Source: Streptococcus suis (GTDB taxonomy: Bacteria; Bacillota; Bacilli; Lactobacillales; Streptococcaceae). From it: a stretch of DNA of 64,000 nt. The notes under the pieces were generated by a model. That model made no database searches. It saw nothing but the letters and a program-made list of their open reading frames with translations, and was not told where the DNA came from. Position 1 is the stretch's first letter. Each line of letters starts with the position of its first letter. This document shows positions 1 through 8,368 of the stretch, piece after piece. Position numbers and translations under genes: made by a program. The DNA is taken from NCBI RefSeq assembly GCF_019794555.1, contig NZ_JAIMEP010000002.1:62001-126000 (forward strand). The letters are read 5' to 3'.

Positions 1-994
1 TCGAATTAAATGGACTTCGTGCACGAACACCAACAACAATGATTCTGACAATCAAAAAGAATAGTATAGCCAAAATGAGACTTGCTCCTACAAAACCAAG
101 TTCTTCTATGACAATAGAAAACGCAAAGTCGGTATGGGCCTCAGGTAAGTAGCCTTTTTTTTCAATCGAATTTCCCAAGCCAAGACCAAGCCAACCACCA
201 TTACTCATTGCATAATAGGAATGTGTTAGTTGTAAGCCTGAATTGGTCGCATTCCCAAATGGATCAAAATAAGCTACAAAACGACGGGCAATATAACCAA
301 ATAGTGGGATTTTTTCAACTGTTTCGACACCTAGAATCTTTATAGTTCCAAGGACAATTGCTGAAACAGCAACAATTCCTATTAAAGCAGTAGAAAACCA
401 TCTATATGCGATACCACTCACACTAATCATGACTATAATTATCAAGGTAATTATGGTCGCATTCCCCAAATCTGGCAAAGTAGCAACCAATCCGAGAAGA
501 AGAAGGCTAATAACACGCCAATCTGTAAACTCTCTCGGAATCCAGCTTCCTGTAATGAGTGACTGATAATCATATGTTCGAATATCCGCTTGCTTCTTTG
601 AAAATTCATGCGCTAAATACCAAATAATGATTAATTTCAAATATTCAGCAGGTTGTAAGGTTCCTACAAATGGTAATGGAATCCAGCCATGAGCCCCATT
701 TACAGGTGTAAACAATCGTGAGATAGCAAGAAGGACTATTTCAATAAAGATAACGGAATAAATGACAGCTTTCTTCCGTAAAAAACTAAGTTTCATACGA
801 TAAATCGTATAAATCGCAATAAGGCTCACTACCCAAAAGGCAGCTTGGTTAATCACAATTCTAAATGGATTTCCTCCATTAATAATCTGTGTGGCACTAG
901 TTGTTGAATAGACCATAACCAACCCTATTATCGATAAAATAAAGTAGGGAATGAGTATGGAATAATTCAGCAAGTGCCGCTTATCAATTTTCAT
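1..994 (-). CDS. ftsW: FtsW/RodA-family cell division protein (partial, 3' end outside window)
   Basis: Polytopic SEDS-family protein that polymerises lipid II into septal peptidoglycan with a class B PBP. The start codon is at 992-994 on the minus strand, and 331 codons run open to the window edge. The translation begins MKIDKRHLLNY and is a series of hydrophobic segments. It contains the family hallmark stretch LPDLGNATII and, further on, GGWLGLGLGNS, typical of FtsW/RodA/SpoVE. The C-terminal part is missing only because the window ends. FtsW is preferred over RodA from overall resemblance; the distinction is inference. Confidence 0.85.
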   Translation of the reverse strand, partial: MKIDKRHLLNYSILIPYFILSIIGLVMVYSTTSATQIINGGNPFRIVINQAAFWVVSLIAIYTIYRMKLSFLRKKAVIYSVIFIEIVLLAISRLFTPVNGAHGWIPLPFVGTLQPAEYLKLIIIWYLAHEFSKKQADIRTYDYQSLITGSWIPREFTDWRVISLLLLGLVATLPDLGNATIITLIIIVMISVSGIAYRWFSTALIGIVAVSAIVLGTIKILGVETVEKIPLFGYIARRFVAYFDPFGNATNSGLQLTHSYYAMSNGGWLGLGLGNSIEKKGYLPEAHTDFAFSIVIEELGFVGASLILAILFFLIVRIIVVGVRARSPFNS

Positions 995-1099
995 TTATAT
1001 TCCAACCTTTTCTGGAGTATGCTTATTATTATAGCATACTTTGTATAAAAATACTTATCACTTTCTATAAGATAAACAGTAAACATTCGGAACCAGACT

Positions 1100-1135
1100 A
1101 TTGAATAATAAAATGGCCGAAGCCATTATGAATTA
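1100..1135 (-). terminator. Intrinsic terminator of the DUF4430/ECF pair
   Basis: A hairpin with an ATAATGGC arm and TTCG loop lies directly after the stop of the lipoprotein gene and is followed on the minus strand by T/A-rich sequence. It separates the pair from ftsW. Confidence 0.55.
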
Positions 1136-1498
1136 TTCAAACGTTTCAAGATAAAACTCAATCTCATCTCCGTCAGACACCTGTAGGTCATTTGCACCTT
1201 TTTCAGCTAACTTTCCGTTGACCCGATACATCCAATAGGTATTGGTACTAGTATCTTGACTCATACCATTAATTTTGGTGATTAAACCATTGTCTTCTTC
1301 GATGTCATGGTGAGCTTTTAAAATATCCATCACACTATCACCTTCATTTGCCGTAACTTCTTGACGATTCACCTGATCATTATTTGTAATTTGTAATGTG
1401 ATATCAATTGTAGACCCGGATGTCTGAGACGATGTATTTGCACAAGCCCCCAACAAAAAGGTCAAGAAAAGAGTGAGTAAAATACTAATTTTTTTCAT
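1133..1498 (-). CDS. DUF4430-domain lipoprotein
   Basis: Small exported lipoprotein of 121 residues. The signal peptide ends in a lipobox (LLGAC, Cys19). The mature part carries a DUF4430 / transcobalamin-C-terminal-like domain (VTANEGDSVMDILKA ... YWMYRVNGKLAEKGANDLQVSDGDEIEF). Its ATG overlaps the stop of the upstream ECF S-component gene by ATGA, so the two are translationally coupled. The fold suggests it captures a small ligand at the surface and hands it to that transporter. The ligand is unknown; a cobalamin-like ligand is only a guess from the domain name. Confidence 0.8.
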   Translation of the reverse strand: MKKISILLTLFLTFLLGACANTSSQTSGSTIDITLQITNNDQVNRQEVTANEGDSVMDILKAHHDIEEDNGLITKINGMSQDTSTNTYWMYRVNGKLAEKGANDLQVSDGDEIEFYLETFE

Positions 1499-1995
1499 TT
1501 GTAAAATCTCCTAAAAATTTGATAGATGACGGGATAAAATAATACGGTAGATATCATGTGTAAAGTATCGAATGTCAGTCCATTCATCCAAAAGATAAAT
1601 GGGTGAATACCAAACTGTGCAGCTGTGAGAAAACTAATGATGAGCCCATAGATATAGACCAGAAAGCCAGCTAGGAGACCCTGAAGCCCTAATGGTATTC
1701 TTTCGTTTAGAATAAATGGACGTATCATAACCCACCAAATCATCTGAACGAGACCAAAACTTAGAACCTGCCATAGAACGATGACACCGAAACCAAACAA
1801 TAAACCACTACCAATCATTGTAAGGGCCATCAAAATCCAACCTTCAAATAATGACAGATAAGAAAGACTCACTAAAAAAATCGCTGTTATGGGTTTAATA
1901 TTAGGAAATGCTCCAAATACTATTCTCAAAACAATTGCTACCGCTGATAAAACGACCAATCGGGTTAATTTGTTTGTCGAGTACACCTCTTCCAC
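1495..1995 (-). CDS. ECF transporter S component (substrate unknown)
   Basis: Integral membrane protein of 166 residues with about five to six hydrophobic segments and no ATPase domain, as expected for an energy-coupling-factor substrate-binding (S) subunit. It begins MEEVYSTNKLTRLVVLSA and is first in a two-gene operon with the DUF4430 lipoprotein; the overlap is four bases. No riboswitch was recognised in its 129-bp divergent upstream region, unlike thiT nearby, so the vitamin or cofactor cannot be named. It would use the shared EcfAA'T module encoded elsewhere. Confidence 0.8.
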   Translation of the reverse strand: MEEVYSTNKLTRLVVLSAVAIVLRIVFGAFPNIKPITAIFLVSLSYLSLFEGWILMALTMIGSGLLFGFGVIVLWQVLSFGLVQMIWWVMIRPFILNERIPLGLQGLLAGFLVYIYGLIISFLTAAQFGIHPFIFWMNGLTFDTLHMISTVLFYPVIYQIFRRFYK

Positions 1996-2124
1996 CTATC
2001 TCATTTTGTTCTAAATACTAGCCTATCGTTTTCCCGTCTATAAGTCAAGGAAATCCCATGAATTCTACTATTCCTCAAACTTATTTTTTTGATTTTTTAT
2101 CTGTTTTGAGGTAAAATTGATGAG

Positions 2125-2970
2125 ATGAGAAAGAAATTAAATCCAATTGTTGTCATTGGTTTTTTCCTGTCATTTTTTACCATCATATTCATAACCGGTT
2201 TGTATGGTAACAAAAAGGCTACAAGCGAAGAAGCTAAGGTTGCACAATCAATCAGCAGCACAACCACTAATGAGACAAATCCTAGTTCAAGCTACTATAT
2301 TACCAACGCTCTTGAGATGAAACCTATTATTGATGTCTCGGCTTGGCAGAGACCGTCTGAAATTGACTACGATACCCTTAGCAAAAATATTTCGGGAGCA
2401 ATCGTTCGAATTCAAAGTGGCTCACACACTAAAAACGAAAATACAGCGACTGATAAAAATGGGTTAGATAAAGCATTTGATACCCATATTAAAGAATTCC
2501 AAGCAAGAAATATTCCTGTTGCTGTTTATGCCTATGTAACTGGGAATAGCATCAATAGTATGAAAGAAGAAGCTCGTAGTTTTTACGAAGCAGCCAATAA
2601 ATACAATCCAACCTTTTATTGGTTAGATGTTGAGGAATATACTATGGATGATATGAATGGTGGTGTCGAGGCCTTCAGACAAGAATTAGAGTCTCTCGGT
2701 GCTAAAAACATTGGTATTTATGTCGGCACCTATTTTATGGAAGATCACAGTATCAATGTTGATAAATTTGATGCTGTATGGATTCCCACTTATGGCGATG
2801 ATTCTGGTTACTACAATGCTGCACCAAATACAGACTTGGACTACGACCTTCACCAATATACATCCCGTGGTTTTGTAAATGGATTTGATCACCACTTAGA
2901 TTTAAATCTCATCACTACATTAAAAGATCCTAATGAAGTTTATCAGAAACTATTTACAACACCAGAATAA
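2125..2970 (+). CDS. GH25-family lysozyme (membrane-anchored muramidase)
   Basis: N-acetylmuramidase-type protein of 281 residues. Residues 8-27 form a signal anchor. The catalytic GH25 domain starts near residue 67 with IDVSAWQRPS and carries the acidic strand motif FYWLDVEEYT followed by IGIYVGTYFM, the arrangement of catalytic Asp/Glu in this family. It ends with the LHQYTSRG strand that closes the barrel. There is no LysM or choline-binding repeat, so wall targeting would depend on the anchor. GAGG at 2108-2111 is 13 nt from this ATG and better spaced for an overlapping upstream ATG at 2120. Confidence 0.9.
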   Translation: MRKKLNPIVVIGFFLSFFTIIFITGLYGNKKATSEEAKVAQSISSTTTNETNPSSSYYITNALEMKPIIDVSAWQRPSEIDYDTLSKNISGAIVRIQSGSHTKNENTATDKNGLDKAFDTHIKEFQARNIPVAVYAYVTGNSINSMKEEARSFYEAANKYNPTFYWLDVEEYTMDDMNGGVEAFRQELESLGAKNIGIYVGTYFMEDHSINVDKFDAVWIPTYGDDSGYYNAAPNTDLDYDLHQYTSRGFVNGFDHHLDLNLITTLKDPNEVYQKLFTTPE

Positions 2971-2995
2971 AATGGTACAATTTCACTAATTACAT

Positions 2996-3082
2996 ATACA
3001 CAAAGGAGTGCTTCGGCTGAGATCGCAACTGCGAAATCCTCGAACCTGATCTAGTTAACACTAGCGTAGGAATTGTGTGATT
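2996..3082 (+). promoter_or_regulatory. TPP (thi-box) riboswitch
   Basis: The sequence contains the conserved thi-box elements CTGAGAT (3018-3024) and AACCTGAT...GTTAACACTAGCGTAGGAA (3043-3072). The closing stem P1 is ACACAA at 2998-3003 with TTGTGT at 3073-3078. It lies upstream of thiT, the thiamine ECF S-component, as is typical of Firmicutes. Ligand binding would stabilise P1 and lower thiT expression. Confidence 0.95.
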
Positions 3083-3112
3083 TATAGAACGATATTCTAC
3101 TTCGCTATAAAT

Positions 3113-3147
3113 ACTCCTTTGTTCACTGTCTACAAAGGAGTCTTTTT
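3113..3147 (+). terminator. TPP-controlled terminator/RBS-sequestering hairpin
   Basis: ACTCCTTTGT (3113-3122) pairs perfectly with ACAAAGGAGT (3132-3141), giving a 10-bp stem with a 9-nt loop followed by CTTTTT and then the thiT ATG at 3148. The 3' arm contains the thiT ribosome binding site AAAGGAG. The same ten bases ACAAAGGAGT occur at 3000-3009 next to P1, so they can compete for ACTCCTTTGT and act as an anti-terminator when TPP is absent. Confidence 0.85.
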
Positions 3148-3696
3148 ATGTCCAAATCCAAATTATCTATTTTAGCTGAAGTTGCTATCTTTTCTGCCAT
3201 TGCCCTCGTCTTTGACAAAATCCCGCTCTTTACAATGCCCCAAGGTGGATCTGTATCTTTAGTCATGCTTCCAATCTTACTGCTTGCTCTGCGCCACGGA
3301 CTAGGGGTGGGGGTTCTTACTGGTGGTATTGTAGGAACTATTCAACTTTTCTACGGTGGCTACTTCCTAAACGTTTTTCAAGTTTTTCTTGACTACGCAC
3401 TTTCTTACGCCGGAATTGGTTTAGCAGGTTTAGTGGCTCCCGCCCTATCCAAACAAAAAGACCTTAAAAATACCACTCTCATCATTACTCTGGCTAGTTT
3501 TCTAGGAGGAAGCATCCGATTGTTAGCCACCTTCTTATCAGGAATTATTTTCTACGCAGACTACACTCCAGATGGTATGCCTGTCTGGTTCTATTCCTTT
3601 ACCTACAATGTCAGCTATATTCTTCCTTCAACAGCAATTGCTTGTATTTTATTGATTCTACTTTATAAAGCAAGACCAAATGTCTTTCGTGGTTAA
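3148..3696 (+). CDS. thiT: Thiamine ECF transporter S component ThiT
   Basis: Membrane protein of 182 residues with about six hydrophobic segments; it binds thiamine with high affinity and couples to a shared ECF module. Placement directly behind a TPP riboswitch and the ThiT-like segments (LVFDKIPLFTMPQGG, LALRHGLGVGVLTGG, YALSYAGIGLAG) support the assignment. The RBS AAGGAG at 3136-3140 is seven bases before ATG 3148 and lies inside the riboswitch expression platform. A terminator follows at 3700. It appears to be monocistronic. Confidence 0.93.
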   Translation: MSKSKLSILAEVAIFSAIALVFDKIPLFTMPQGGSVSLVMLPILLLALRHGLGVGVLTGGIVGTIQLFYGGYFLNVFQVFLDYALSYAGIGLAGLVAPALSKQKDLKNTTLIITLASFLGGSIRLLATFLSGIIFYADYTPDGMPVWFYSFTYNVSYILPSTAIACILLILLYKARPNVFRG

Positions 3697-3699
3697 TAG

Positions 3700-3737
3700 A
3701 TAATGCCTGTTAGATTCCTCTATCAGGCATTATTTTA
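3700..3737 (+). terminator. Intrinsic terminator of thiT
   Basis: ATAATGCCTG (3700-3709) pairs with CAGGCATTAT (3724-3733), followed by TTTA. Confidence 0.75.
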
Positions 3738-3757
3738 AATGATTTTCACTAATTTTA

Positions 3758-3766
3758 TGCTATAAT
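3758..3766 (+). promoter_or_regulatory. Extended -10 promoter of the popT-like operon
   Basis: TGCTATAAT at 3758-3766 is an extended -10 element, about 30 bases before the preferred start at 3798. No good -35 hexamer is visible, which is usual for extended -10 promoters. Confidence 0.55.
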
Positions 3767-3797
3767 GGGAACATTATTAGACAATTTGGAGGACACA

Positions 3798-4640
3798 ATG
3801 ACTTCTTGGATTTCAAGAATAATTAAAGGTATGATTATTGCCCTTGGCTTTATCTTACCAGGTGTTTCTGGAGGCGTACTAGCTGCGATTCTCGGGATTT
3901 ACGAACGATTAATAGGCTTTTTAGCAAATATTCGAAAAGATTTCAAAGAAAACTTTCTCTACTTTGTTCCTGTAGGGATCGGTGGAATCTTGGGAATTGC
4001 CCTCTTCTCTTTCCCTGTTGAATACCTCTTACAACATTTCCAAGTACCTGTTTTATGGGCATTTGCAGGTGCAATTGTTGGTACGATTCCTAGCTTACTA
4101 AAAGAATCCACTCAGAAAAGCAAACGGGATCATATTGATTTGGCTTGGTTGATTGGTACCTTCATCATTTCTGGACTCTTACTCTACAACTTGAGTGATC
4201 TTGTCGGAACACTTCCAGCAACCTTCGCAAGTTTTGTATTGGCAGGCGCCTTGATTGCATTAGGCGTACTTGTTCCTGGACTCAGTCCTTCAAACTTGCT
4301 ATTGATTTTAGGAATTTATACACCAATGCTCAACGGTTTCAAATCACTTGATCTATTTGGAACTTTCCTACCTATCGCAATTGGTGGAGTCCTTGCAATG
4401 GTTGCCTTCTCAAAAGCAATGGATCATGCCCTTAAAGTCTACCACTCACGAGTTTATCACTTTATAATTGGAATCGTCTCATCATCTACTCTCTTAATTT
4501 TGATTCCACAGGCTAGCAACAAAGAATCCATCTCCTATGATGGAGCTAACTTTGTTACATGGATTGCAGCCCTTGTTCTATTTGTCCTAGGAGTATGGTT
4601 GGGACTTTGGATGAGCAAATTAGAGGAAAAATATAAATAA
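3798..4640 (+). CDS. DUF368 membrane protein (PopT-type undecaprenyl-phosphate translocase family)
   Basis: Polytopic membrane protein of 280 residues from the start at 3798, which has GGAGGA at 3788-3793; the longer frame from 3765 lacks an RBS and would overlap the -10 box. Two related halves are visible, with PGVSGG at residues 21-26 and PGLSPSN near residue 157, the inverted-repeat signature of DUF368. Members of this family have been shown to recycle the undecaprenyl-phosphate carrier across the membrane, which would serve wall synthesis. The stop TAA overlaps the next ATG by one base. Confidence 0.85.
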   Translation: MTSWISRIIKGMIIALGFILPGVSGGVLAAILGIYERLIGFLANIRKDFKENFLYFVPVGIGGILGIALFSFPVEYLLQHFQVPVLWAFAGAIVGTIPSLLKESTQKSKRDHIDLAWLIGTFIISGLLLYNLSDLVGTLPATFASFVLAGALIALGVLVPGLSPSNLLLILGIYTPMLNGFKSLDLFGTFLPIAIGGVLAMVAFSKAMDHALKVYHSRVYHFIIGIVSSSTLLILIPQASNKESISYDGANFVTWIAALVLFVLGVWLGLWMSKLEEKYK

Positions 4641-5125
4641 TGGCAAAAAAGGTCAAAATAAAGAAAACCTTGGTTGACCAAATTTTAGACAAGGCTAAGA
4701 TCGATCATGATAGCCTTGTTTTAAATGCTCTTGAAGGTCAACTTCCACAAGGTATTGAAGAAAACGATATTTATAAAACCCTGGCACTGACTGGAGATAA
4801 AACAGGACCGGTTATTGGAATTGTCCCAATCACTGAGCACCTATCTGAAAAGAAACTGGCTAAAATTTCTGGCAATAAAAAAGTCAGTATGATCCCTCAA
4901 AAAGATTTGGAAAAAACAACAGGCTACATACATGGCGCCAACAACCCCGTGGGCATTCGTCAAAAACACAATTTTCCAATCTATATCGATCAATCCGCAC
5001 TTGAAAAAGGCAAGATGATTGTTTCAGCTGGTGAAATTGGTCGGTCGATTCGAATTGACAGTCAGGTATTAGCTGATTTCGTGAAAGCTAATTTTGCAGA
5101 TATTATTGAAGGGAAGAACGAGTGA
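4640..5125 (+). CDS. ybaK: YbaK/EbsC-type aminoacyl-tRNA deacylase
   Basis: Protein of 161 residues matching the YbaK/ProX fold, which hydrolyses misacylated tRNA such as Cys-tRNA(Pro). Visible family features are the lysine-rich N-terminus, LALTGDKTGPVIGIVPI near residues 48-65, and the GEIGRSIRIDSQVL segment near the C-terminus. It is the middle gene of a tightly packed operon, overlapping its upstream neighbour by one base and its downstream neighbour by four (GTGA). Substrate specificity cannot be read from the sequence. Confidence 0.88.
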   Translation: MAKKVKIKKTLVDQILDKAKIDHDSLVLNALEGQLPQGIEENDIYKTLALTGDKTGPVIGIVPITEHLSEKKLAKISGNKKVSMIPQKDLEKTTGYIHGANNPVGIRQKHNFPIYIDQSALEKGKMIVSAGEIGRSIRIDSQVLADFVKANFADIIEGKNE

Positions 5126-5748
5126 AAATCTATTTTGTCCGTCACGGTAAAACCGAGTGGAATCTTGAGGGACGCTTTCAAGGCTACTCTGGAGATTCCA
5201 AACTCTTGGAGGAATCTTTCCTTGATTTAGAATCACTTGGGGAATATTTAGCTACCGTTCCTTTTGACAAGATTTACTCCAGCGATTTACAAAGAGCCCA
5301 TATCACAGCCGAGCGAATTGCTGACCTGAACCATTACTGTAAATCAGTAGAAACAAAAGCAGGTTTTCGAGAATGGAATTTCGGTCGATTGGAAGGAACA
5401 AAAATTGGACTTTTCCGCGATATCTATCCCAAGCAGTACCATGCATTTAAACAGAATGTGGCCATCTTCCGAGCAGATATGTTCGAAGGGGAGACTGTTT
5501 CACAAGCTACTTCACGCTTCATCACTACTTTGAAAGAATCTATTCACGAGACAGATCAAACGATACTTGTCGTAAGCCACGGAGCTATTCTAACAGCTTC
5601 AATCCGAACCCTGTTAGGCTATCCACCAGCGCTCTTACGCCATCGAGGAGGTTTAGACAATGCATCTGTAACTATTTTAGAGACAGATGATTTTGAAAAC
5701 TTTGCCGAACTGACTTGGAATGACACTAGTTATCAAGAAAAACAGTAG
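5122..5748 (+). CDS. Histidine phosphatase family protein (phosphoglycerate mutase-like)
   Basis: Protein of 208 residues beginning with the phosphohistidine motif VRHGKTEWN (Arg7-His8-Gly9). The second catalytic histidine is in LVVSHGAIL near residue 152, and the acidic residue is in FREWNFG. The GTG start at 5122 overlaps the preceding stop, so it is translationally coupled to ybaK. Such small GpmB/YhfR-like enzymes dephosphorylate varied small phosphate esters; the true substrate is unknown and glycolytic mutase activity is unlikely. A terminator overlaps its stop. Confidence 0.88.
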   Translation: MKIYFVRHGKTEWNLEGRFQGYSGDSKLLEESFLDLESLGEYLATVPFDKIYSSDLQRAHITAERIADLNHYCKSVETKAGFREWNFGRLEGTKIGLFRDIYPKQYHAFKQNVAIFRADMFEGETVSQATSRFITTLKESIHETDQTILVVSHGAILTASIRTLLGYPPALLRHRGGLDNASVTILETDDFENFAELTWNDTSYQEKQ

Positions 5749-5765
5749 ATTTTTCTGCTGTTTTT
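5738..5765 (+). terminator. Terminator after the phosphatase gene
   Basis: AAACAGTAGA pairs with TCTGCTGTTT (one G-T wobble), followed by TT. The stem includes the stop codon region. Confidence 0.6.
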
Positions 5766-5813
5766 CCCATTCTACTCGTAATTTATGCTGATTTTTTACC
5801 TCTTCTATGATAA

Positions 5814-7340
<1,527 letters not shown>

Positions 7341-7379
7341 GCAAGAGTAGATAGCTAGTATTGTTTTCACTAGAATGTA

Positions 7380-7433
7380 CCAATCGCTCTCCAGTTTCTT
7401 AGCGATTGGCTGAAAAGGTCTACTAGACCTTTT
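7380..7433 (+). repeat. Two hairpins in the lysS 3' region
   Basis: CCAATCGCT (7380-7388) pairs with AGCGATTGG (7401-7409), and AAAAGGTCT (7413-7421) pairs with AGACCTTTT (7425-7433). Neither has a good T-tract, so their role is unclear; they precede the terminator at 7483. Confidence 0.5.
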
Positions 7434-7482
7434 CACTCTCGACCATGAAATAAAAATTACAAACTGTTTAACACAGTTAAGT

Positions 7483-7514
7483 AAAACACTCTTGGCAATT
7501 CCGAGAGTGTTTTT
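7483..7514 (+). terminator. Intrinsic terminator downstream of lysS
   Basis: AAAACACTCT (7483-7492) pairs with AGAGTGTTTT (7504-7513), with further GG/CC pairing in the loop and a T-tract. The insertion sequence target duplication GTTTTTGC begins inside its 3' arm. Confidence 0.85.
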
Positions 7515-7516
7515 GC
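7509..7516. repeat. 8-bp target site duplication, left copy
   Basis: GTTTTTGC immediately outside the left inverted repeat; an identical copy is at 19936-19943. An 8-bp duplication is the usual length for the ISL3 family. Confidence 0.95.
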
Positions 7517-7540
7517 GGCTCTTTGTCAACTGTAGTGGGT
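7517..7540. repeat. Left terminal inverted repeat of the ISL3-family element
   Basis: 24-bp end starting GGCTCT and ending CTGTAGTGGGT. It matches the inverted right end (19912-19935) at 18 of 24 positions. Confidence 0.92.
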
Positions 7541-7550
7541 AGATGAAAAG

Positions 7551-8345
7551 CTAACACCTAGAGAGGACGAACTTCGTTCTCTCTTTCTTTATGTTCAAAG
7601 CAATCAAAATGCGTTTTTTAAAGTTCTCAAAGTTCCTGAAACCAAAGGCATTTCTCTTAATGACTTTGATGAGATTATTAGTAGCTTCCAGTTTGGCGTT
7701 GGAATAAGGTAATTCTAGGGCATTCAAAACCTTGTCTTTATCCTTTAGCAATGTCTTAAATACCGTCTGGAAAATAGGATTAACAGTGGCTATTTCCTGT
7801 TCGACGAGGTCAAAGAAATGGTCTGAGTTCTTCTCTTGGAAATGGAATAAGAGCAATTGATAGAGTTCATAGTGCTGTCGTAGTTCCTCGGAGAAAGACA
7901 AGAGTTTTTCCAGTATTTCCTTGTTAGTCAAATGCATTCGAAACATAGGGCGATAAAATCGTTTATCATTGATTTTACGGCTATCTTGTTGTATCAATTT
8001 CCAGTAGCGTTTCAAAGCACGGTATTCCTGCGATTTTCTGTCGAATTGATTCATGATTTGAATACGGACACGGTTCATAGCACGGCTAAGGTGTTGCACA
8101 ATATGAAAGCGGTCGAGTACGATTTTTGCATTCGGAAAAAGCTGTTTAGCAAGTTGATAATAGGGACTAAACATATCCATGGTAATCACTTTGACCTGAT
8201 TTCTAACCTTTCTAGGATAGCGTAGAAAGTGGTTTCGGATGGTTGCTTGAGTTCTTCCGTCGAGAATGGCGATGACGTTTAGGGAGTCGAAATCTTGAGC
8301 GATGAAGCTCATTTTCCCCTTCTTGAAGGCATACTCGTCCCAACT
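7551..8345 (-). pseudogene. ISL3 transposase, C-terminal half (split gene)
   Basis: Encodes 264 residues of the DDE_Tnp_ISL3 catalytic domain: SWDEYAFKKG, DMFSPYYQLAKQLFPNA, the DRFHIVQHLSRAMN block, and the C-terminal LELPYSNAKLEATNNLIK with its conserved Glu, ending FVLSRC. The true reading frame begins at the AGT codon at 8345, where it joins the N-terminal half at 19348-19810 once the inserted element is removed. A longer frame that enters the element (to 8459) is an artefact of the junction. Both halves are otherwise intact, so precise excision would restore a full transposase. Confidence 0.92.
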
Positions 8346-8368
8346 CAGTCGGTCATTTTTTGCGGACA
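8345..8368. other. Left attachment junction and terminal repeat of the mobilizable element
   Basis: On the minus strand the junction reads GACTGAGTTGG; the GA core is at 8345-8346. The recombinase-site repeat TTTTGCGGACA lies at 8358-8368, 11 bases inside the core. The right end carries the same repeat inverted at the same 11-base distance. Confidence 0.85.
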
